DNA of 64,000 bases from Thauera sp. (lineage in GTDB: Bacteria > Pseudomonadota > Gammaproteobacteria > Burkholderiales > Rhodocyclaceae), in the NCBI GenBank assembly GCA_024235615.1, contig JACKMB010000002.1, positions 344,321 through 408,320 on the forward strand. The letters run 5' to 3'. The position numbers were made by a program, and so were the translations under genes. Positions 58,435 through 64,000 of the stretch are shown here, in pieces. The notes under the pieces were generated by a model that was given only the letters and a program-made list of their open reading frames with translations, was not told where the DNA came from and made no database searches. Every line of letters starts with the position of its first letter. Within the stretch, counting starts at the first letter, position 1.

Positions 58435-60211
58435 TAGCTGCCATCCGGCAGTGAATGCGAACAACGGCGTCGCTCTGCCACCCTGCATTTCTGAGCTGCC
58501 TATCCGGCGGTGAATGACAACGTTTGCCGACGTGGAGCGTTTTCTGAGCTGCCTTCGGCGAGTGATCCGGCCGCGCGGGCTGCGACGCGACTGGCGCCTA
58601 TCCGGCGGTGAATGTCGATGCCGAGATCGGCGTCGAGAATTCTGGCTGCCTATCCGGCAGGGGATCAGCGCAGTAGAGCGCTTTTCTGAGCGCCTATCCG
58701 GCAGTGAATGCGGCGACCCGCAGCGGTCTTCGCCGACTTTCTGAGCTGCCATCCGGCAGTGAATCCGAGAGCCCTTCACCGGCCGGGCCATTTCGACTGC
58801 CAGCGGTGATCCCGTCAGCAGTTCGGGGCTCGACTCTGAGCGCCATCCGGCGGTTCGCGCACGCCGGGCTGCAGCGAGGCTCATTCGAGCCCACCGGCAG
58901 TGAATGCTCGCAGCGTGCTCCGAACGCGCTTCTGAGCTGCTATCGGCGTGATCTGGCAGCACGCACCGCCGGCATTCGGCTGCATCCGGCAAATCGCCTT
59001 GCCGGCGAGCAGGCCTCGGATTTCGAGCTGCCTTCCGGCGGTGAATAGCAGCATCCATGCGCTGGCCTCGGCTGCTATCCGGCGGAGACTCGGCGCCTGG
59101 AGCTGCCCAGTTCTGCCACCGAGCTGGGACTGGTGAGCTGCCTATCCGGCGTGAATGTAGTCACGCCGGGCTGTGATCCGTAGCTCGAGCTGCCTCCGGC
59201 GGGCCTCGATTCGCTGCGCCGAGCGCCTCCGGCAGTGAAGTCACGATCGGACGGCCACCGCTCGCTGGGCTGCCACGGCAAACCGCCGAAGCCCTTATTT
59301 CTGAACGCCATCGGCGTTGCAAGAAAATCGACGGCACCGGTCGACTGCATCGGCAGTGTCGAGCCGACGCGAACGCGCGGCGCGCTGCTCTGAGCGCCAT
59401 CCGGCGGTGAAGATCGCCGGCTTCAGATCGAGCCTTTTCTGAGCTGCTATCCAGCAGGATCGGCTCCCCGATCCGGCGTTTCTGAGCAATCCGCTGGCGA
59501 GCGCGGCCGATTTCTGAGCTGCCTATCCGGCGGTGAATGTCGAGATGCCGATCCACCGTCCTCTTTCTGAGCTGCCTATCCGGCAGTGAATGCGAAGCAG
59601 TGGAAGACGTGGATGCTTTCTGAGCTGCCTATCGGCAGTGAATGACTCAGTGCCGCTGACGAGTCGACTTTCTGAGCTGCCTATCCGGCGGTGAATGCAT
59701 CGACCCCATGCGGAATCGTCGGTGAAGACAAGCGGCCATCTCGCGGAGCATTTCTGAGCTGCCTATCCGGCGGTGAATGCACGCGCCTCTCCGCCGCGCA
59801 ATTTCTGGCTGCCTATCCGGCAGTGAATTCCGAGGCCCTGGCCGAAGCTGCATCCGGGGCGTGGATTTCTGAGCTGCCTATCCGGCAGTGAATCCCTTGC
59901 CAATCCTCGGCTATTTGCATTTCTGAGCTGCCTATCCGGCAGTGAATCTGCGCGAGAAGGACGACTCCCGCGTCGTCCATTTCTGAGCTGCCTATCCGGC
60001 AGTGAATCAATGCGCTCGCGCCGCCCATTTCGAGCTGCTATCGCAAATCAGCCTCGGACCGCGCCTTTCTGAGCTGCCTATCCGGCAGTGAATGCGCGAT
60101 CGAGATTATGGAGGCATGACCATGTTTCTGAGCTGCCTATCCGGCAGTGAATGACCGCGGGCTTGCGCCCGTGGCACGGCCGCTTTCTGAGCTGCCTATC
60201 CGGCAGTGAAT

Positions 60212-60341
60212 TAGAGGAGAAAGCTCGGATGTTATTGATTGTTAAAGAAAAAGATCAAGGTGTGCCGAAAGCTCCCTTCGTTGTAGAGCATCCGTAACAC
60301 CTTGATTTCATTGCTGCTAGAAGCGCCTCGCAAAAAAGGGT
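60212..60341 (-). promoter_or_regulatory. CRISPR leader with a match to the IHF consensus
   Basis: An AT-rich 130-nt stretch between cas6f and the first repeat, unlike the GC-rich surroundings. On the minus strand AATCAAGGTGTTA (60295-60307) matches the IHF consensus WATCAANNNNTTR exactly, and a second partial copy (GATCAAGGTGTG, 60253-60264, plus strand) makes a perfect 10-bp inverted repeat with it. The T-rich run next to the first repeat fits other I-F leaders. Promoter elements were not pinned down. Confidence 0.75.
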
Positions 60342-60905
60342 TCAGAACCAAGGCACGGACGCGCTCTGGCTCAGGCCGTATGACCCGAACTCGCCGGAGG
60401 TCGGGCTGGCCTGGAGGGGAAGGTGCTCGACGAACAGTTTGAACTGCTGTCCGGTCGTGCGGCTCCGGATCTCGACGTAGGGGAGGGGCAGCATCTCCGC
60501 AGCGCTGTCGGGGATCGCGGTGCGCGCCTCTTCCGCTTCGATGGCCTTGCGCGCCATCAGGCGGCGACGCAGGCGCTCGGGACTGCTCTTGGCTTGAACG
60601 CGACGGACAATGCGGTATGAAGTCTCGACCGGGACCGCGGTTGTGGCGCCGATCTCGGTGTGATCGCGCATGCCATGCGTCCACCCGTTGCTCATCAGCT
60701 GCTCGAGCGAAGCCTTGCTTCCGTGCAGTCGCAGCCGCGCGCCCAGCGTGCGCTTGCCTGGCGCAACATCGGGAAAGCTGACTCCGATGTCGCGCCCGCC
60801 CCAGTCGACCAGGCCACGGTGCAGCTTCGAGAACAAGGCATTCATCAGGATGGCCGGTGGAAATTCGGGATCTGGTCGCAGGGTGATGTCGATGTAGTGG
60901 TCCAT
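60342..60905 (-). CDS. cas6f: CRISPR endoribonuclease Cas6f (Csy4)
   Basis: A 187-residue nuclease, the same length as the Pseudomonas aeruginosa Csy4, that cuts pre-crRNA at the base of the repeat hairpin and stays bound to the 3' end. Catalytic residues fall at the same numbers: His29 (SKLHRG), Ser148 (EIRSRTTG) and Tyr176 (GSYGLS); position 150 is Thr instead of Ser. The Arg-rich helix RVQAKSSPERLRRRLMARK (about 102-120) reads the hairpin. The gene starts 2 nt after csy3 and ends 130 nt before the array. Confidence 0.97.
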   Translation of the reverse strand: MDHYIDITLRPDPEFPPAILMNALFSKLHRGLVDWGGRDIGVSFPDVAPGKRTLGARLRLHGSKASLEQLMSNGWTHGMRDHTEIGATTAVPVETSYRIVRRVQAKSSPERLRRRLMARKAIEAEEARTAIPDSAAEMLPLPYVEIRSRTTGQQFKLFVEHLPLQASPTSGEFGSYGLSQSASVPWF

Positions 60906-60907
60906 GT

Positions 60908-61927
60908 TCAGCCTGCCTCGCCAAAGACGCCACCACGGACGAGCGTGGCGATCACGAAGTGTTGCTGCTCGGCTGGCGGCGTCTGGTCCTTGATGATCCA
61001 GTTGTCGAGCAGGCTGTAGAAGTCGAGCTTTTGCTTGGGCTGGCGGTATGCTTTTCCTTGGGTGGTGACCGAGCCATACGGCTCCACTGCGATCGGCCCC
61101 ATGTCGTCGGCGCCTTCGTACCAGGTGTCGATTGTGCGCAGGGCATTGCCGATTTTTTGCGAGTGGATGCCGGCGATGCCCGCGACCTGGTAAAGCGTCT
61201 TGCTCTTCTCGCCGCGACCGCGGTCTAGGATGAGTTCCTGCGATGGGAATACCTCCTGACCCGAGCCGATGCGGACGAAGGCAGTGACTTGCAGCAGAAC
61301 ATGCTGCTGTCCGGCGAGCCCGTTGGCGATCAGGTGGGCGAGGCCGTCGAGTGCGGGAGCGAACTCGGCAGGCGCATCGAAGCTGCGTAGCGGCAGTGCC
61401 AGCGCGTCGAAGGTCCAGGTCTGCTGCGGCATGCCCCCCACCAGATGCGCGACGCGGACCTCCACCTGCTCGGAACCGATGCGGTTGCGCCACAGGAAGC
61501 GACCGTTGGCGAGGTTGAAAGCGTAGCGGCGGGCAAGTTCGCCAAAGCCTTGGGCGTTTGCGTAGCCCCGGACGGTCTCCAGCAGCTTGTTCAGGTAGTC
61601 GGCGTCGTTGCAGGCGGACGGTTTGCCGGTGCCGCCCAGCACACGCAGCGTGAACACGACCTTCAAGGTGTCGGTGGTGCTGGGCAAAGCGGCGACGTCG
61701 ACTTTCTGCAGGTTAGGGTTCTCGATCGCAGCGTCGAGCTTGGCGGGGTCTTGATCCTTGGCTTTCAGGCGGTTGGATATGGTGCCGCGCACAGACTTCT
61801 CGCTGATGGCAACCGCTCGCCAGCCGTCGGTGGTGTCCCGTTGATCCCAGTTACCCGCGTGGAAAAGGGCGTCGGAAGGGTCGAGTTTGCGTTCGAAGGC
61901 GAGTACGGAGGCGGTCTTGAGCGTCAT
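60908..61927 (-). CDS. csy3: Type I-F Cascade backbone protein Csy3 (Cas7f)
   Basis: A 339-residue RAMP protein; six copies form the backbone along the crRNA spacer in the I-F surveillance complex. The opening [27 protein letters not shown] is the family signature, and [20 protein letters not shown] lies near the end. AAGGAA is about 11 nt before the ATG. It lies 26 nt after csy2 and 2 nt before cas6f. Confidence 0.96.
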   Translation of the reverse strand: MTLKTASVLAFERKLDPSDALFHAGNWDQRDTTDGWRAVAISEKSVRGTISNRLKAKDQDPAKLDAAIENPNLQKVDVAALPSTTDTLKVVFTLRVLGGTGKPSACNDADYLNKLLETVRGYANAQGFGELARRYAFNLANGRFLWRNRIGSEQVEVRVAHLVGGMPQQTWTFDALALPLRSFDAPAEFAPALDGLAHLIANGLAGQQHVLLQVTAFVRIGSGQEVFPSQELILDRGRGEKSKTLYQVAGIAGIHSQKIGNALRTIDTWYEGADDMGPIAVEPYGSVTTQGKAYRQPKQKLDFYSLLDNWIIKDQTPPAEQQHFVIATLVRGGVFGEAG

Positions 61928-61953
61928 GATCTGAATTCCTTGTCGTGGGGGGA

Positions 61954-62940
61954 TCAGGCAGATTGCAGGGATGCGAAGTCGTTGCGGCAGCGGTACAGGC
62001 CCGCGACCGGGTCGGTGCTGGCGTACCAGAGGAGTTGGCCGACGTTCTCCAGCCGATGCGGGCTGATCCACTGGCCGATGGAGTAGAGGCTTTCGACAAA
62101 ACGGAAGGCGGTGTCGTGGTCGCGGGCGTTTTGCACTTCTCCCGCGGGTAGCAACTCGGAAAGCGCGCCGAAGCCGACCGGGATCGGAACGATCCAGCCC
62201 GGGCGTGGTTCGGGCGCCCATTCGAGTTTTTCCGGGGCGCTGGGCGTGGCGGCCTTTGCGGGATCGTGCCGGACCGGTCGCCAGTTGAAGCGCGAAAGAC
62301 CGAGCAGGGCATCCAGGGCCGACGCATCCGGCGCGGTTTCGCGCAGTTGTTCGACGCGCGCTTGCAATAGATCGTCGCGACAGACCAGAGCAAAACCCGG
62401 CAGCCAGCGACGACGCAGATGCCGGAAGCGGCGGCGGACGTCCTCGTGATCGTCACCGAGCCGTACGAGCGCCGGGCGGCTGCGCCAATCGCCGCCGGGT
62501 AGCACGCTTCCACCGGCGATGCGCATGCCGGCCAGCTCGTGCGCAACGGTTTTGGCGATCTCGCCATGTGCGGCTTCGTCGAGCTCGACGAAGCCGCCGC
62601 TGACGCCGAAGATCAGCGTGATCTCCATGTGCATGCGCCCTTCCTCGACGATGGCTGCACTGCCGCCGTCCTTGTCGACCGGGTTGCGGGTGAGGCGGAA
62701 GGCTTTCACGTAACCGCCCTCGGTGACTTGCTCGTCGAAGTCGTGGCAGATCACGCCGACGCTGTCGAAAGCGAGGGGCAGATCGTGTGCTTCCAGCTTG
62801 CGGGCGAGTGCCCACATCAGGCCGAGGAATGCGGTCATCGACGGGAAGCCGTGAGTCAGGGGGCTGGAGATGGCGTTGGCGTTTTGCACGCGCAGCCGCG
62901 GCAGGATCAGCAGGCCGTCGCTGGAGGGTAGGGCGCTCAT
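61954..62940 (-). CDS. csy2: Type I-F Cascade protein Csy2 (Cas5f)
   Basis: A 328-residue subunit that with Csy1 caps the crRNA 5' end. The signature [36 protein letters not shown] opens the protein, followed by [27 protein letters not shown] and, near the C-terminus, [21 protein letters not shown] with [22 protein letters not shown]. The ATG overlaps the csy1 stop (ATGA). Csy1 and Csy2 are separate proteins here, as in the I-F1 subtype, not fused as in transposon-linked I-F3 systems. Confidence 0.95.
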   Translation of the reverse strand: MSALPSSDGLLILPRLRVQNANAISSPLTHGFPSMTAFLGLMWALARKLEAHDLPLAFDSVGVICHDFDEQVTEGGYVKAFRLTRNPVDKDGGSAAIVEEGRMHMEITLIFGVSGGFVELDEAAHGEIAKTVAHELAGMRIAGGSVLPGGDWRSRPALVRLGDDHEDVRRRFRHLRRRWLPGFALVCRDDLLQARVEQLRETAPDASALDALLGLSRFNWRPVRHDPAKAATPSAPEKLEWAPEPRPGWIVPIPVGFGALSELLPAGEVQNARDHDTAFRFVESLYSIGQWISPHRLENVGQLLWYASTDPVAGLYRCRNDFASLQSA

Positions 62941-64000
62941 TGCGCGGACTCCCTGGTCGGAACGTAGGTGGGCGCATCGCCCTGAGCGCGCAGCCGGTGC
63001 AGCGTGCCCCCCCATGTGGAGTGGAGCAGCAGTTCGTCGCGCCATTCGCGAGCTTCGATGTCGCCGAGCGGCAAGGTCTGCCCGAGTTCGTGGTTCAGCC
63101 AATTCGCGAAGCGGTGGCCGATCTCGGCGGGCCAGTCCATGTGCTGCCAGGCTGCCCGGAAATCGGTGTCGGTTGCGTCGCCTGTCTCTGCACGCCTGGG
63201 GTCCAGCCAGAGCCGTTCGGCTTCGGCCAGGCTGCATTCGGCGTCGCGGCTCCAGCCGACGGGCAGGGTGGCCTGCAGCGGGTTTGCGAAGTCGATCAAC
63301 TCGTCGATCAGCCGATCCAACAGCGCGTCGCGGTGGTTGCGGGTTTCCTTGTTAGGAGGCGGCTCGCTCTCGAGAAAATCGCGCAGGGTCCGTACGGCCT
63401 GTCGCACCTCCGGAACCCGGCCGAAGCGCGGCAACACGGAGTCGGTGTGCAGCGGCGTCTTGATTGCGAGGGTCTTCCACTTGGGCGGGCGGGAGGAGAG
63501 CAGGTAGTTGTTACCCCCGCGCTCGCTGTTCAACTGGCTGATGTTCTGCGGTTTGGTGCCGCCGAACTTCTGCACGGCGAGATCGGGGTATTCGCGGTAG
63601 CCGGTGTCGTGGTCGCGCTGCTCGCGCCTTGCCTGGCGGGCGAGCTTCCCCGCCTCGCCGAAGCGGTCTTCGTTGATCGTCTGGAAGACGGCATGGGCGA
63701 GTGCGCTCGAATACAGCGGCGCGAGGAGGTGGTACTGGCTGTCGTCTGCGGGGTCTTCGCCCGCCAGCCAGTAGAGCTGCTTGGCCAAGGTGTGCGAGCT
63801 TGCTATCGCGCTGCGCGGGGCCGTGATGGCGATGAAGGCGTCCAGCCATTCGCTCGCTTGGTCGGCGTGGTCGCTCATCGCGGCGAGCAAGTCAGGGTCG
63901 CATTCCTGCATCCAGGCGAGCAGGGGGCGTTCATCAACTTGCAGCTTGAGCAGCTTGAAGACGTCGAGCGCGGCTGCATTGCCGACGACGTCGCTGCTGA
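62937..64000 (-). CDS. csy1: Type I-F Cascade large subunit Csy1 (Cas8f), C-terminal part
   Basis: The frame is open to the window edge; 353 residues are visible, out of about 430 in the family, so roughly the first 80 are missing. Recognisable are VVGNAAALDVFKLLKLQ at the visible start, QYHLLAPLYSSALAHAVFQTINEDRFGEAGKLARQARR and FGGTKPQNISQLNSERGGNNYLLSSRPP. Csy1 recognises the PAM and recruits Cas2-3. cas1 and cas2-3 normally precede csy1 and should lie beyond the window. Confidence 0.94.
   Translation of the reverse strand, partial: SSDVVGNAAALDVFKLLKLQVDERPLLAWMQECDPDLLAAMSDHADQASEWLDAFIAITAPRSAIASSHTLAKQLYWLAGEDPADDSQYHLLAPLYSSALAHAVFQTINEDRFGEAGKLARQARREQRDHDTGYREYPDLAVQKFGGTKPQNISQLNSERGGNNYLLSSRPPKWKTLAIKTPLHTDSVLPRFGRVPEVRQAVRTLRDFLESEPPPNKETRNHRDALLDRLIDELIDFANPLQATLPVGWSRDAECSLAEAERLWLDPRRAETGDATDTDFRAAWQHMDWPAEIGHRFANWLNHELGQTLPLGDIEAREWRDELLLHSTWGGTLHRLRAQGDAPTYVPTRESAQ

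Larger units (their letters stand above)
54464..60211 (-). CRISPR. Type I-F CRISPR array, about 57 repeat units, interrupted by IS110 copies
   Basis: Repeats are 28 nt. On the plus strand they begin TTTCTGAGCTGCC and end GGCAGTGAAT; the crRNA-sense strand is minus, where CTGCC and GGCAG arms flank GGATA as in other I-F repeats. Spacers in clean parts are 31-32 nt. Transcription runs right to left from the leader beside cas6f. The leader-proximal units (from 59802) all end GGCAGTGAAT; further left, GGCAG and GGCGG versions are mixed. The second repeat from the left end (54524) is split by an intact IS110 element, and another IS110 copy sits at 57224-58434. Units between 58435 and about 59500, and a few others (56693, 56740, 56897, 60028), have internal deletions. 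Confidence 0.97.

Noticed and set aside
57358-58454. Several 60-160-residue frames in the second IS110 copy
   Set aside because: Fragments of the transposase gene in shifting frames caused by scattered deletions; no intact product.
54464-64000. A transposon-associated (I-F3, Tn7-like) CRISPR system
   Set aside because: csy1 and csy2 are separate genes, cas6f is canonical, and no tnsA/B/C/tniQ genes are present; IS110 is unrelated to Tn7.

Overview
The window is a high-GC (roughly 70%) chromosomal segment of a betaproteobacterium, most likely Rhodocyclales (Thauera/Azoarcus-like). The evidence is gene order: pyrG-kdsA-eno-ftsB, trpS-scpA-scpB-rluB and rimP-nusA-infB-rbfA-truB-rpsO-pnp, together with a roughly 1600-residue NAD-glutamate dehydrogenase and a 400-residue TrpS with an internal insertion. 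No rRNA or tRNA genes were seen.

Layout. 1-15.8 kb: end of an acetoacetate-CoA ligase, an isochorismatase-like hydrolase, NAD-GDH, the pyrG/kdsA/eno/ftsB group, cell-envelope and stress genes on the minus strand, then rlmJ-mazG and a phosphate transporter. 15.8-28.6 kb: mixed metabolic and regulatory genes (folE, a small kinase-like protein, fabI, a HAD protein, yaeQ, a PhnD-PAS-GGDEF-EAL signalling protein) and a cold-shock pair (csp and a DEAD-box helicase). 27.4-44.6 kb: core information processing, from rbgA and a PHP phosphatase through trpS, scpAB and rluB to the nusA-infB operon, rpsO-pnp and dksA. 44.8-54.2 kb: sodC, a NYN-LOTUS protein, a ChaN-PDZ protein beside an M1-type peptidase, a lytic transglycosylase and a GntR regulator.

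54.46 kb to the right edge is a type I-F CRISPR-Cas locus on the minus strand: csy1 (cut by the window edge), csy2, csy3, cas6f, an AT-rich leader with a match to the IHF consensus, and an array of about 57 repeat units running leftwards. cas1 and cas2-3 are not in the window and would be expected beyond 64000.

The array is the most interesting part. An intact IS110-family element sits inside one CRISPR repeat near the leader-distal end. Its 5' non-coding region can form a bridge-RNA-like stem-loop followed by 7 nt identical to the interrupted repeat, which suggests RNA-guided insertion into CRISPR repeats. A second copy of the same spacer-repeat-IS junction lies 2.7 kb away but is riddled with 1-5 nt deletions, as are the repeats that follow it. 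That stretch (57.19-59.5 kb) may be unpolished assembly rather than biology and should be resequenced before interpretation.
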